Part shown: in pieces, positions 8,261-17,535 of the stretch
Numbering within the stretch: position 1 is the first letter of the stretch
How the letters are laid out: the number at the start of each line of letters is the position of its first letter
NCBI GenBank assembly: GCA_017547165.1
Contig: JAFYQK010000025.1
Span: 355,512-419,511 of the forward strand
Length of the DNA stretch: 64,000 bases
Source: Bacteroidaceae bacterium
Lineage (GTDB): Bacteria > Bacteroidota > Bacteroidia > Bacteroidales > Bacteroidaceae
Reading direction: 5' to 3'
Program-made: the position numbers and the translations under genes
Notes under the pieces: generated by a model
The model's database searches: none
Told to the model about the DNA's origin: nothing
What the model saw: only the letters and a program-made list of their open reading frames with translations

Positions 8261-9551
8261 AACACATCTGCTTTTTGCTGACAGGGTGTAAGAATATGAG
8301 TTGTGAAGCGTTTAGCATTAAGCGTTCTGATGAGTTTAATGCTTTCAACACCTCTTCACTTGACAAGGATGAGGCGCCATTGCTGTTTGCTCCATATAGT
8401 CTGTCACCAAGTATTGGGTTGCCTAATCCCTTGGCCATGTGTACTCTCAACTGATGCGTGCGCCCTGTTAATGGCCAAAGCTTGATGTACGCATGACCAT
8501 TAATGTTCTTTTCTACACGATAATGCGTCTTTGCGTCTTTGCCGTTTTTGAAATCAATAACCTGTTTGGGACGGTTGCTAATGTCAGGGCATAGAGGCAA
8601 TGTAATCTCGCCTTCCTCTCCACAAGTCATCTCCCGCTCCAATACTGCATCGTATTGCTTCTTGGTGATACGTTGCTCAAACTGACTTCGGAGTTCTCGT
8701 TGTATATCAAGAGTTTTGGCCAAGACCATTAGTCCGCTGGTATCTTGGTCCAGACGGTGTACTGAAAGGCATTTTGTTATACTCTCAACCGAGGGAAGAT
8801 TGTTTTTGCCAGGCACGGAAAGTAGCCCCGAAGGTTTTTCAATTACCATCAGAAACTCGTCTTCAAAAATAATCTTCAACCTCTCCATAAGGCTATTATA
8901 GTACATTAATCGAGGGTCTTCTTCAGCATTTAAACCCTTGAGCATGTGGGCAAGGATGGGACGGCAACGGCTTATGCATGGGGGATAGAACTTATTGTCA
9001 GCCGAGTTCCATTCGGCAATGGCAAGAGGTTTTATTCCTTTTCTGTAAGCTTCTTGTAATAATTTTGGAGCACAACAATCTCCCGCTCCTCCTGGTGGTA
9101 CCGAGGGAGCAAACATATCAAGAAGATTTGTCTGCTCGCCACATGCATTGCTGATGGTGTATCTGCTAAAGAGCCACCGTTGAAGAGCTCGGGAACGGTT
9201 CTTGCGCTCAAAGCGTAATTCACATATTTCCCGGGCCGAAGCTTTGCCGGAATCCAAATGTTTGTTTATTGCACTTATTTCTGCCTCCTCCTTTAGGAAA
9301 TATCTGCCATCTCCCTCTTGTATGTCAAAGATAGGAGGAACAAATCCTGGTTGGCACGTTTTGCCTCCTAGGGTGCCAGAAAAAGCAGCAAGATAGGATA
9401 TGTCTTCTGCTACATCCTTATCCTTGTATATGAGTACACCAAACATCTTGCCTTCAGCAATGTCCTTTTGCCATTCTGGTTGTGAGAGATAATAATTTCT
9501 AACCTTTTCTATAGCAGGAAGGCAACGATCATCAAGTGAATATATTTTCAT
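8223..9551 (-). CDS. RluA-family RNA pseudouridine synthase with long N-terminal domain
   Basis: 442 residues that isomerise uridine to pseudouridine in tRNA or rRNA. The catalytic core fills the C-terminal half: HRLDQDTSGLMVL carries the catalytic Asp, and GRTHQLRVHMA closes the fold. The N-terminal ~215 residues are a separate domain with a conserved-looking Cys/Gly patch (GGAGDCCAPKLL) and a second Cys pair (CISRC); this arrangement is known in a subfamily of large RluA proteins but its role is not clear to me. Its ATG overlaps the upstream wbqC-like stop (ATGA), so they form an operon. Convergent overlap of 38 bp with the M16 gene. Confidence 0.9.
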   Translation of the reverse strand: MKIYSLDDRCLPAIEKVRNYYLSQPEWQKDIAEGKMFGVLIYKDKDVAEDISYLAAFSGTLGGKTCQPGFVPPIFDIQEGDGRYFLKEEAEISAINKHLDSGKASAREICELRFERKNRSRALQRWLFSRYTISNACGEQTNLLDMFAPSVPPGGAGDCCAPKLLQEAYRKGIKPLAIAEWNSADNKFYPPCISRCRPILAHMLKGLNAEEDPRLMYYNSLMERLKIIFEDEFLMVIEKPSGLLSVPGKNNLPSVESITKCLSVHRLDQDTSGLMVLAKTLDIQRELRSQFEQRITKKQYDAVLEREMTCGEEGEITLPLCPDISNRPKQVIDFKNGKDAKTHYRVEKNINGHAYIKLWPLTGRTHQLRVHMAKGLGNPILGDRLYGANSNGASSLSSEEVLKALNSSERLMLNASQLIFLHPVSKKQMCFTCTPEWLVVPD

Positions 9552-10063
9552 AAATAATAGACCGATTCAGGTCCCAAGTTGAACAGAAGATCAACGATAC
9601 TAAGGTTAGGTATGAAACCGTGTTTAGAAGCAAATACCTGGTAATAAGGTATCTCAGTAGATACTGATTTTTTTAATAAAGGTAATGGATCGATGAGGCG
9701 CATTACGGTATGGTGTAGGTCCTCGTTGAAATGGGCTAAAAGTTCCCAATTGCGTTCGTGGTAGAAGGGATAAAAGTCCTCTTCGTAATACTCAAAATAT
9801 GGTGTTTGCCTGTAACTGGAGACTAGCGCGTTCCAATGCTGGTGACGCCAATTGCCATGCTCTGATATCAAAATCTCACCAACTGGTGTGCGACCATGCG
9901 GATTCACTATGGGAATGGTCAAAGCTAAAGCGCCATTCGGCGAATCAATGCAACACCTGTTCATGTATGTTTGCTTGCGGTAGGCAACAGACAGATCAAT
10001 AGTTTCCTGTCCGCGAAGTAATCTCTTGTAGTGCTCTATTGAACCTAAATATGCTGTGGTCAT
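9548..10063 (-). CDS. WbqC-like family protein
   Basis: 171 residues with the features of the WbqC-like family (AYLGSIEHYKRLL at the start, RCCIDSPNGALALTIPI, and YYEEDFYPFYHERNWELL), a Bacteroidetes-enriched family linked by name to polysaccharide clusters but of unproven activity. It overlaps the pseudouridine synthase by 4 bp. TAATTTTG lies only 4 bases upstream of the ATG with a CAAA/TTTG box 19 bp further, so its mRNA should be leaderless. Confidence 0.82.
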   Translation of the reverse strand: MTTAYLGSIEHYKRLLRGQETIDLSVAYRKQTYMNRCCIDSPNGALALTIPIVNPHGRTPVGEILISEHGNWRHQHWNALVSSYRQTPYFEYYEEDFYPFYHERNWELLAHFNEDLHHTVMRLIDPLPLLKKSVSTEIPYYQVFASKHGFIPNLSIVDLLFNLGPESVYYL

Positions 10064-10067
10064 AAAG

Positions 10068-10098
10068 CAAAATTATAACATTTTATCACCTTGACAAA
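10068..10098 (-). promoter_or_regulatory. Full promoter of the wbqC-like gene
   Basis: Reverse strand: TTTG at 10098-10095 and TAATTTTG at 10075-10068, spaced 19 bp. Four bases separate the -7 box from the ATG at 10063. Confidence 0.6.
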
Positions 10099-10182
10099 GA
10101 GAAAATGTGTCTTTTTATTAAAAGATGTGTTGTAAAATGACATTTTTAATATTTGAGCGGTAAAAAAGTATAATAAAAATGC

Positions 10183-10190
10183 TACCTTTG
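10183..10190 (+). promoter_or_regulatory. -7 element (TACCTTTG) of the GNAT-like gene
   Basis: TACCTTTG, 36 bases before the ATG at 10227. Confidence 0.5.
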
Positions 10191-10226
10191 TGATGATTAA
10201 TAGTTATATGCATACCATTCAATAAT

Positions 10227-11384
10227 ATGTCAGAACTTATCATAAAGCGAATCTCGTCAAAAAAGGATTTGAAGCATTTTGTTCGCTTCAACTTTACCTT
10301 GTATAAAGATTGCCCCCATGCTGTGCCCGACTTGTTAGAGGATACATTGAGCAGTTTTAATCGCAAGAAGAATGCGGCTTTTGATTTTTGTGATGCTGAA
10401 TTCTTTTTGGCTATCAGAGAAGGTGCTATAGTGGGACGTGTGGTTGCTATAATCAACAACAGAGCCAATCAAAAGTGGGGGATGAAGAAGGTGCGCTTTG
10501 GCTGGATAGATTTTGTTGATGATAAAGAAGTGAGTAAGGCTCTGCTTGATGCTGTTGAAGAGTGGGGTAGAGAGCGTGGTATGGATACGATTGTTGGACC
10601 ATTAGGTTTTACTGATCTTGACCCAGAGGGAATGTTGTTTGAAGGATACGATAGGGCAGGTTCTATGTATACCATCTATAATTATCCATATTATAACGAA
10701 CATCTAAAAGCACTCGGTTTTGAGGAAGATGCTGTGTGGGTTGATAGAATCATCAGTGTTCCCCAAAAAGATGGTGAGCACTCGGCCAACCAACAGAAAT
10801 TTTTCCGGGTGGCCAAACTTGTCCAGGACAGATATGGTTTTAAGATTCGCAAGTTCAAGAGTAAACAGGACTTGCGCAGTAGTGGATATGTCTTTAAGTT
10901 ATTTGAGATAATAAATACTTCCTACAAAGACCTCTATGGATATAGCAATATGAGCAAGAGGCAGATGGAAAGTTATGCTCAGATCTATTTGCCTTTGTTG
11001 GATCATCGACTAATCTCTGTGGTTGAGAATAAGGAGGGGGAACCTATTGCAGTAGGTGTATGTATGCCAAATCTTACCAAAGCAATACAAAAGGCGAAAT
11101 CTAAGTTATTCCCATTTGGATGGTGGCACATACTTAAGGCCCTAAAGTGGAAGCGTAGTAAAATTATTGATTTGCTGCTTATTGGTGCCTTGCCTGAATA
11201 TCAGGATACAGGTTGTATAAGTTTGTTGTTTGCTGACCTTATTCCAACCGCACAGGATATGGGATTTGAGGTTGCCGAATGTTGCCCTCAGTTAGAATCC
11301 AATACTAAGGCCTTGAGTGTATGGCGTTCGTTGGATAGCGAGGTGATAAAGAGACGTCACACTTGGAAGAAGTCTATTGACTGA
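10227..11384 (+). CDS. GNAT-superfamily N-acetyltransferase-like protein
   Basis: 385-residue cytosolic protein. It resembles a Bacteroidetes family annotated as GNAT-like: an N-terminal segment (KHFVRFNFTLYKDCPHAVPDL), a first acyltransferase-like module with GRVVAIINNRAN, and a second half ending in a QDTGCISLLFADLI stretch that resembles the acetyl-CoA loop. Substrate is unknown. No operon partner; the type IIA topoisomerase gene starts 55 bp downstream, possibly with its own promoter. Confidence 0.65.
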   Translation: MSELIIKRISSKKDLKHFVRFNFTLYKDCPHAVPDLLEDTLSSFNRKKNAAFDFCDAEFFLAIREGAIVGRVVAIINNRANQKWGMKKVRFGWIDFVDDKEVSKALLDAVEEWGRERGMDTIVGPLGFTDLDPEGMLFEGYDRAGSMYTIYNYPYYNEHLKALGFEEDAVWVDRIISVPQKDGEHSANQQKFFRVAKLVQDRYGFKIRKFKSKQDLRSSGYVFKLFEIINTSYKDLYGYSNMSKRQMESYAQIYLPLLDHRLISVVENKEGEPIAVGVCMPNLTKAIQKAKSKLFPFGWWHILKALKWKRSKIIDLLLIGALPEYQDTGCISLLFADLIPTAQDMGFEVAECCPQLESNTKALSVWRSLDSEVIKRRHTWKKSID

Positions 11385-11439
11385 CCAGTAAGTGTCCACT
11401 TAAAATAAAATACAGATAGAACTCGCATTAAGTCTTATC

Positions 11440-13455
11440 ATGGAAGAACTCATAGAAGGAACCGAACAGGAACATATCATCTACGACGAGGAAAATATTC
11501 GCCACCTCTCGGATATGGAACACGTGCGTACTCGTCCTGGCATGTACATCGGCCGTTTGGGCGATGGACAGCAGGCTGAGGATGGTATTTATGTGCTTCT
11601 TAAGGAGGTTATCGATAATAGTATCGACGAATTCAAGATGAATGCTGGTAAACGCATTGAAGTAGAAATAGTAGATAAACTTCGTGCGAGTATTCGTGAC
11701 TATGGTCGTGGTATACCTCAAGGCAAGTTAGTTGAGGCAGTTTCCATGCTCAACACTGGTGGTAAGTATGACTCAAAGGCATTCAAAAAGAGTGTCGGAC
11801 TTAATGGTGTCGGTCTAAAAGCAGTTAATGCCCTAAGTAGTCACTTCGAAGCCCACTCATATCGCGATGGTCAAGTCAGGAAAACTGTTTTCGAAAAGGG
11901 AATTCTTGTTAGTGATGTCACCGAACCCACTCAGGATGAGAATGGTACATATATATTCTTCGAACCTGACCATACGCTCTTCAAGCACTATAAATTCAGA
12001 GATGAGTTTATAGAAACAATGCTACGCAACTATACTTATCTGAATATCGGTTTGACCATTATGTTTAATGGCAGAAGGATTCATTCGCGCGATGGATTGT
12101 CCGATTTGTTAAACGATAGGATGGACTATGATGCTCTCTATCCAATCTGTCATCTTCGTGGTGAGGATATAGAGATTGCTTTTACCCATACAAAGCAAAA
12201 TGGTGAGGAGTATTACTCTTTCGTAAATGGTCAGCATACTACTCTTGGCGGTACTCATCAGGCGGCGTTCAAAAAATACGTAGCAGAAGTCATCAAAGAT
12301 TACTCCGGTAAGAATTTCGAATATGTTGATATCCGTAATGGTATTGTGGCAGCTATAAGTATCAACATTCAGGAACCAATGTTTGAGAGTCAGACAAAAG
12401 TGAAATTAGGTTCACAGACTACGGCTCCTGAGGGTGGCATTAGCATTGATAAATTCATAGGTGATTTTGTAAAGGAGCAAGTTGATAATTTCTTGCACAA
12501 GAATACCGACATCGCCGACATCATCCTCGCCAAAGTTCAAGAAAGTGAGAAGATACGAAAGGAGATGGCTGGCGTTGCCAAGAAGGCGCGCGAGATGAGT
12601 AAGAAGGCCAATCTTCACAATAGAAAATTAAGAGATTGCCGAGTGCATTTATCTGATGCCCGTGGAACCCAACAGGAGGAGTCTTGTATATTCATCACCG
12701 AGGGTGACTCTGCGAGTGGTAGTATTACCAAGAGCCGAGATGTCAATACTCAGGCTGTATTCTCTTTGCGAGGCAAGCCCTTGAACTGTTTCGGAATGAC
12801 CAAAAAGGTTTGTTACGAGAACGAGGAGTTTAATCTTCTTCAAGCTGCGTTGAATATTGAAGACGGATTAGATGGGCTTAGATATAATAAAGTTATTGTG
12901 GCAACCGATGCCGATGTCGATGGCATGCATATTCGTCTGCTGATGATTACGTTCTTTTTACAGTTTTTCCCCGAACTTGTAAAGAAGGGTCATGTGTATA
13001 TTTTGCAGACCCCACTTTTCCGTATAAGAAACAAAAAGACAAGGGTAAGCAAAAAGAAAATAGAGGCCATAGAACAAGAGTTGAAGGCTTATGATGAAGG
13101 GAACGAACTTGAGTCTGAATCTGAGACGGGAAATTCTGGTCACAAAAGACACATTTCATTTGGCAATGATTTCATCACGCAATACTGCTATAGTGAGGAA
13201 GAGCGCCTTCAGGCTATTGCAGACCTTGGACCTGATCCAGAAATAACCCGATTCAAAGGTTTGGGTGAGATTAGTCCCGACGAGTTTAAAAATTTCATTG
13301 GTGCCGATATCCGTTTGGAAAAAGTTCGTCTCAACAAGAGCGATCAGGTGGCAGAACTACTCGAATATTATATGGGTAAGAATACCATGGAACGCCAGAA
13401 CTTTATCATTGACAATTTGGTTATCGAGGAGGATATCGCAGAAGATTATGAATAA
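11440..13455 (+). CDS. parE: DNA topoisomerase IV subunit B (ParE)
   Basis: 671-residue type IIA topoisomerase ATPase subunit used in chromosome decatenation. The GHKL ATPase domain has [10 protein letters not shown] and DYGRGIP; the transducer contains a conserved QTKVKLGS motif; the TOPRIM domain has EGDSASG and [10 protein letters not shown]. Its divergence from GyrB (the [16 protein letters not shown] start and short length) points to ParE. The last eight bases overlap coaD. The ParC partner is not in the window, so this gene pair is separated or lies beyond. Confidence 0.93.
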   Translation: MEELIEGTEQEHIIYDEENIRHLSDMEHVRTRPGMYIGRLGDGQQAEDGIYVLLKEVIDNSIDEFKMNAGKRIEVEIVDKLRASIRDYGRGIPQGKLVEAVSMLNTGGKYDSKAFKKSVGLNGVGLKAVNALSSHFEAHSYRDGQVRKTVFEKGILVSDVTEPTQDENGTYIFFEPDHTLFKHYKFRDEFIETMLRNYTYLNIGLTIMFNGRRIHSRDGLSDLLNDRMDYDALYPICHLRGEDIEIAFTHTKQNGEEYYSFVNGQHTTLGGTHQAAFKKYVAEVIKDYSGKNFEYVDIRNGIVAAISINIQEPMFESQTKVKLGSQTTAPEGGISIDKFIGDFVKEQVDNFLHKNTDIADIILAKVQESEKIRKEMAGVAKKAREMSKKANLHNRKLRDCRVHLSDARGTQQEESCIFITEGDSASGSITKSRDVNTQAVFSLRGKPLNCFGMTKKVCYENEEFNLLQAALNIEDGLDGLRYNKVIVATDADVDGMHIRLLMITFFLQFFPELVKKGHVYILQTPLFRIRNKKTRVSKKKIEAIEQELKAYDEGNELESESETGNSGHKRHISFGNDFITQYCYSEEERLQAIADLGPDPEITRFKGLGEISPDEFKNFIGADIRLEKVRLNKSDQVAELLEYYMGKNTMERQNFIIDNLVIEEDIAEDYE

Positions 13456-13906
13456 GGTCGTTTTCCCAGGATCTTTTGACCCCTTCACTATAGGTCATGC
13501 TAATTTGGTTGATAGGGCACAAAAGCTTTTTGACCAGGTTATTATAGCCATTGGTTATAATGAACAAAAGGCAGGTTGGTTACCTGTTGATGAGAGAGTG
13601 CGTGCCTTAAAAGAACTGTATAAGGACAATCCTCGTATTATTGTAGAGAAATACACTGGTCTTACCGTGGATTTTGCCCAATCTATTGGTTCTCGATTCA
13701 TATTGCGAGGTGTGCGCTCTGTGAAGGATTATGAGTACGAACTGGGTATTGCAGATATTAATGCAAGATTGGCTGATGTTGAAACCGTAGTACTTCTTGC
13801 AGATCCCTCTATCTCGGGTATTTCCAGCAGTGTGGTGCGCGAATTGTTCCACTTTGGGCGCGATATCAACCCATGGTTGCCTCTTGGTTTAAATTATAAG
13901 ATTTGA
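13448..13906 (+). CDS. coaD: Phosphopantetheine adenylyltransferase
   Basis: 152 residues; catalyses the fourth step of coenzyme A synthesis, joining ATP and 4'-phosphopantetheine. The nucleotidyltransferase T/HxGH motif is TIGH in [12 protein letters not shown], and the ISSS motif appears in [10 protein letters not shown] near the C-terminus. A much longer frame from 13265 is read-through of parE in another phase; the ATG at 13448 gives the canonical [12 protein letters not shown] start. It overlaps parE by 8 bp and its stop lies 2 bases before the S41 peptidase ATG, so the three are co-transcribed. Confidence 0.96.
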   Translation: MNKVVFPGSFDPFTIGHANLVDRAQKLFDQVIIAIGYNEQKAGWLPVDERVRALKELYKDNPRIIVEKYTGLTVDFAQSIGSRFILRGVRSVKDYEYELGIADINARLADVETVVLLADPSISGISSSVVRELFHFGRDINPWLPLGLNYKI

Positions 13907-13908
13907 AG

Positions 13909-15474
13909 ATGAAAAAAATACTTCTTTGCTTGTTGTTTCTCCTAGGATTCCACTGTTTTTCTTTGGGCCAGAAGAAGTTAGATGAGCAGATGCGCAAATT
14001 GATAATATCGGCGGTAACCATCAACGACCACTATGTTGACACCGTTGACACCGAGAAACTTGTAGAGGATGCTATACGTGGCATGCTTGAGAAATTAGAT
14101 CCCCACTCGCAATATAGTACAGCAGAGGAGACAAGGCGGTTAAACGAACCACTGCAAGGATCGTTTGATGGAATAGGAGTCCAATTCAATATATTGGACG
14201 ATACACTTATGGTAGTGCAAACCATAACAAACGGACCATCAGAGAAAGCGGGAGTAATGGCAGGAGACCGTATTGTCTCTGTAAACGATACGACCATTGC
14301 TGGCGTAAAGATGCCACAGGAAGAGATTGTAAAGCGTTTGCGCGGTCCGCGCAAGACATTGGCCCGTTTGGGTGTTTTGCGAGAGGGAATAGACGAAATA
14401 ATTTATTTTGATGTGGTCCGCGACAAAATACCACTTAATTCCCTTGATGCGTCGTTTATGATAACTTCGCGCACGGGCCTTATTCGTTTTAGTAATTTTG
14501 CTATAACAACTCATTCCGAGGTAGTAGAGGCCATCGAGAAACTTCAATCACAGGGAATGCGTAATCTTATCATTGACCTTACCCAAAACGGAGGGGGGTA
14601 TCTTCAGGCATCGGCCGAGATAGCAAGCGAATTTCTGCCAAAGGGCGATATGATTGTCTACACCGAAGGAAGAGCCTATGGTCGAAAGGAGTTTAGGAGT
14701 ATTGGAGGGCATGCTTTTCAAGAAGGTAGGATTGTGGTTCTTGTTGATGAATATTCCGCTTCGGCATCAGAAATACTTGCTGGTGCCATACAAGATCAGG
14801 ATAGAGGATTTGTTGTTGGTAGACGCACTTTTGGAAAGGGACTTGTGCAACGTCCTGTAGATTTGCCTGATGGTAGTATGATAAGGCTCACTATTTCCAA
14901 ATACTATACACCTAGTGGACGGTGCATTCAAAAACCATTCGAAAAGGGTAAGGCTCAGGACTATCGCATGGATGTAATAAATCGCTTTAATAAGGGTGAA
15001 CTTACCAATGCTGATAGCATACATTTTCCCGATTCGTTGAAGTATCAAACCTTAAAAAAGGCTCGTATTGTATATGGTGGCGGAGGTATAATGCCTGACT
15101 ATTTCGTTCCTCTCGATACGACAAAGAACACTCTCTTGTATCGACAGATTCTCGCTAAACGAATTCTTGTTAGTGAGAATCTCCGATTTATGGCAAAGCA
15201 TCGTAAGGAGTTGTTGAGGGAATATCCATCATTTGAGGAATTCAAGAATCATTTTGAGGTACCTGAAAAGATAGTGGAAAATATCGTTGTTGAGGGCCGT
15301 AAGAGTGTCAAGGAAGAGGTGTCTCCTGAGGATGAATCCAAAACCATCGGTTTGGTTCGTCGTATGCTCAAAGCCTTGATAGCTCGCGACCTTTGGGATA
15401 TGAGCGAATACTTTGCTATAGTTTACCAAGATGACGATATGGTTGCCAAAGCACTCGAACTTATTGGGGAATAA
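13909..15474 (+). CDS. S41 family C-terminal processing peptidase
   Basis: 521-residue exported serine protease of the CtpA/Prc class. Signal peptide: residues 1-20 (KILLCLLFLLGFHCFSLG). A PDZ domain spans about residues 85-155 (GVMAGDRIVSVNDT). The catalytic Ser sits in EYSASASEILAGAIQD and the general-base Lys in TFGKGLVQ, the expected S41 dyad. An upstream TTG (13903) also opens the frame but the ATG at 13909 gives the better signal peptide. Fourth codon block downstream is ybeY, 11 bp away. It probably trims C-termini of envelope proteins. Confidence 0.93.
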   Translation: MKKILLCLLFLLGFHCFSLGQKKLDEQMRKLIISAVTINDHYVDTVDTEKLVEDAIRGMLEKLDPHSQYSTAEETRRLNEPLQGSFDGIGVQFNILDDTLMVVQTITNGPSEKAGVMAGDRIVSVNDTTIAGVKMPQEEIVKRLRGPRKTLARLGVLREGIDEIIYFDVVRDKIPLNSLDASFMITSRTGLIRFSNFAITTHSEVVEAIEKLQSQGMRNLIIDLTQNGGGYLQASAEIASEFLPKGDMIVYTEGRAYGRKEFRSIGGHAFQEGRIVVLVDEYSASASEILAGAIQDQDRGFVVGRRTFGKGLVQRPVDLPDGSMIRLTISKYYTPSGRCIQKPFEKGKAQDYRMDVINRFNKGELTNADSIHFPDSLKYQTLKKARIVYGGGGIMPDYFVPLDTTKNTLLYRQILAKRILVSENLRFMAKHRKELLREYPSFEEFKNHFEVPEKIVENIVVEGRKSVKEEVSPEDESKTIGLVRRMLKALIARDLWDMSEYFAIVYQDDDMVAKALELIGE

Positions 15475-15485
15475 AATTTGAGACT

Positions 15486-15902
15486 ATGGTCACATATAAT
15501 GCTCTTGGCGTAGAAATGCCACCGCTTGACCCGAATAAAGTTACTCAATGGGTGAATCTTGTAGCCAATCATTATGGCAAACGCATTGATGTTCTCAATT
15601 ACATCTTTGTCAATGACGAAGAGATTTTGCGCATAAATCGTGAGTTTATTGGTCACGATTATTATACCGACCACATAGGGTTCGATACAAGTCAAGGCAA
15701 AATATTATCTGGTGATACCTATATTTCAATTGATACAGTACGCACTAATGCCCAAAAGTTCTCCACCACTTTCTCCAACGAGTTGCATCGTGTCATTATC
15801 CATAGCGTTCTGCACCTATGCGGATTAAACGATTACACCACCGAGGAGCGGACCGCCATGCAAGAGGCCGAAGACATGTGCCTGGAAATGCTTTCACGTT
15901 AA
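15486..15902 (+). CDS. ybeY: Endoribonuclease YbeY
   Basis: 138 residues; metal-dependent RNase for 16S rRNA 3' maturation and ribosome quality control. The zinc motif normally reads HxxxHxxxxxH; here HSVLHLCGLND carries the first two His but has Asp at the third position. Relatives in Bacteroidetes, as I recall, share an acidic residue here, so the protein is probably active. The N-terminal half contains the family's FVNDEEILRINREF segment. Last gene of the parE-coaD-ctpA-ybeY run. Confidence 0.9.
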   Translation: MVTYNALGVEMPPLDPNKVTQWVNLVANHYGKRIDVLNYIFVNDEEILRINREFIGHDYYTDHIGFDTSQGKILSGDTYISIDTVRTNAQKFSTTFSNELHRVIIHSVLHLCGLNDYTTEERTAMQEAEDMCLEMLSR

Positions 15903-16060
15903 CGCTATAGCTATGCAATAAATGGTTGTTATAGTCCCACTGCACTCTTATGTTTATTGCAGTATGCCCCAAAAATCATTAAAATGTAGTTGTAGGAATA
16001 AAGACTCAGGACTACTATAAGTTGGTTTCAAAAATTATTAATTTTAAGATAACACATGTT

Positions 16061-16525
16061 ATGAAAAGATTTTTAGTTAGTGCAACAATGCTGCTATTTG
16101 CTTTGGGTGGGATGATGGCCCAAAACGATGCTTTCTCGAAGTCTACAGATAAAGTAGCTAATGCTGTACAAAAGTACAAAACTAAGCCCGAAGCGAAAAA
16201 TAAAGAAAAGATGCTACAGGTGTTTCAGAAATCACTAATAGAAGATCCAGTTCAGGAACATTATATGTGGCGTTGTTTGGGTGAAGCATATTATCACACT
16301 AATCTTAAAGATGCAAGAAAATTTGACAAAGTCTATGAGTGCTACACTAAGGCACCCCTTCATGTGCATTGATCCAAGATTATAACAGCATAACGCGCGT
16401 TCTGCTCTAAGTGACTCTGGAGTCAATTCCAAGCATTGGCATATGAGTGGTTTGAAAAGTCTGCCCAAGCAGGATGACCTAATGCTAAAAGGAAATCCGA
16501 GTTCTATAAAAGATATGCAAAGTAA
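16061..16525 (+). pseudogene. Decayed Sel1/TPR-repeat secreted protein
   Basis: ATG at 16061 opens a signal peptide (FLVSATMLLFALGGMMAQ) and about 80 further residues ending in YECYTKAPLHVH at an in-frame TGA (16370-16372). In the same frame, after three in-frame stops, the text ALAYEWFEKSAQAG then TGA then PNAKRKSEFYKRYAK ends at 16525; this is a Sel1-type repeat (AYEWFEKSAQAGxPNA). The intact ancestor was therefore a secreted Sel1-repeat protein broken by several stop codons, not one frameshift. An unaided short protein of 103 residues may still be made. Confidence 0.65.
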
Positions 16526-16568
16526 AGTAGGTTTGCTTGTATAAAGAAACTCTGTATCATAATACCAA

Positions 16569-16615
16569 CCCCTCTTACCAGCAAGACTTTTTACTGAAGT
16601 AAGAGGGGGCGTTTT
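16569..16615. terminator. Strong hairpin terminator
   Basis: Perfect 10-bp stem CCCCTCTTAC (16569-16578) with GTAAGAGGGG (16599-16608), followed by GCGTTTT. It lies after the Sel1 relic and before the convergent patatin gene. Confidence 0.65.
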
Positions 16616-16643
16616 GCAGTGGGAATGTGGTGTATTTATATTT

Positions 16644-17501
16644 TTACAAATTGATGCTCGTTAGAACGCCATTCATCTGCACTCTACCTAAAAGTGAGAT
16701 GTCTTCGGCTTTATCATAGTCGTAAAATCCATAGTCGTTAAGAACAACATTCAGATAGATGTCTGGCGGTGTAAGGCGCAAAGACATATCTGTATTGCGT
16801 TTCATCAGGATGAGAAGCGTATCGTAGGTGAGCGAAATGTAATTATTGCTCAACGCATTCCAACCCGATTGTAATTTGTTTGAAATGGAATTTTTCTTAT
16901 TGATATTTTGAATGGTATCGCGTTGTTGGCGGTTACCTTCATCCCACTCATAGTTATCTAAGTTAACGGCAACCAGCATATCGCCTTCAGTTCGTACCAC
17001 ACGATCGAGTGGAAGACCATTACTGAAGGCTCCATCAATCAAAAGCATATCGCCATGTTCAACAGGAGTGAAAATCATCGGTATAGAAATGCTCGCACGG
17101 ATGGCATCATAGAGACTGCCAGTACGAAATACTACCTCGTTACCGGTCTTTAAGTCAGTAGCCACGGCACAATAGGGTATAGGTAATTCCTCTATATTGC
17201 AATCGGGTACAATGGACTTTAATGCCTTTATTACCTTGTCTCCCTTGAGGAATGCATGGGGACTGAGAGTGAGGTCAGCAAGATTGTAGATGTCGCGGTC
17301 GGTGAGGTCGTACATCCATTCTTTAACTTTGTTAAGACCTCCCGCAGCATATATACCACCAATTAATGCCCCCATTGAAGCACCAGCAATTGATGTAATC
17401 TCATACCCCGAGTTTTCCAAAGCTTCAATAGCACCAATGTGTGCAAAGCCTTTTGCCCCGCCACTGGCAAGAACAAGAGCAACCTTTTGCTTTTCGGTCA
17501 T
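16644..17501 (-). CDS. Patatin-like phospholipase (RssA/YchK type)
   Basis: 285 residues with the patatin Ser-Asp dyad: oxyanion loop SGGAKGFAHIGA at the N-terminus, nucleophile elbow GASMG near residue 41 and DGAFSNG near residue 155. Cytosolic, no signal peptide. Family members hydrolyse lysophospholipids or acyl groups. It lies 34 bp downstream of lepB on the same strand, forming a dapB-lepB-patatin order. Confidence 0.9.
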   Translation of the reverse strand: MTEKQKVALVLASGGAKGFAHIGAIEALENSGYEITSIAGASMGALIGGIYAAGGLNKVKEWMYDLTDRDIYNLADLTLSPHAFLKGDKVIKALKSIVPDCNIEELPIPYCAVATDLKTGNEVVFRTGSLYDAIRASISIPMIFTPVEHGDMLLIDGAFSNGLPLDRVVRTEGDMLVAVNLDNYEWDEGNRQQRDTIQNINKKNSISNKLQSGWNALSNNYISLTYDTLLILMKRNTDMSLRLTPPDIYLNVVLNDYGFYDYDKAEDISLLGRVQMNGVLTSINL

Positions 17502-17535
17502 AAAAAAAAGATTGGTGTAAGTAATAGTGAGGAAA

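Noticed and set aside
15823-15830. YbeY judged inactive because the third His is Asp
   Set aside because: Members in Bacteroidetes, as I recall, commonly carry an acidic residue there and the other motif parts are intact, so no loss of function is claimed.
15914-15961. TGCAATAAA/TTTATTGCA inverted arms after ybeY
   Set aside because: Thirty-base loop and no T tract; could be chance in AT-rich DNA.
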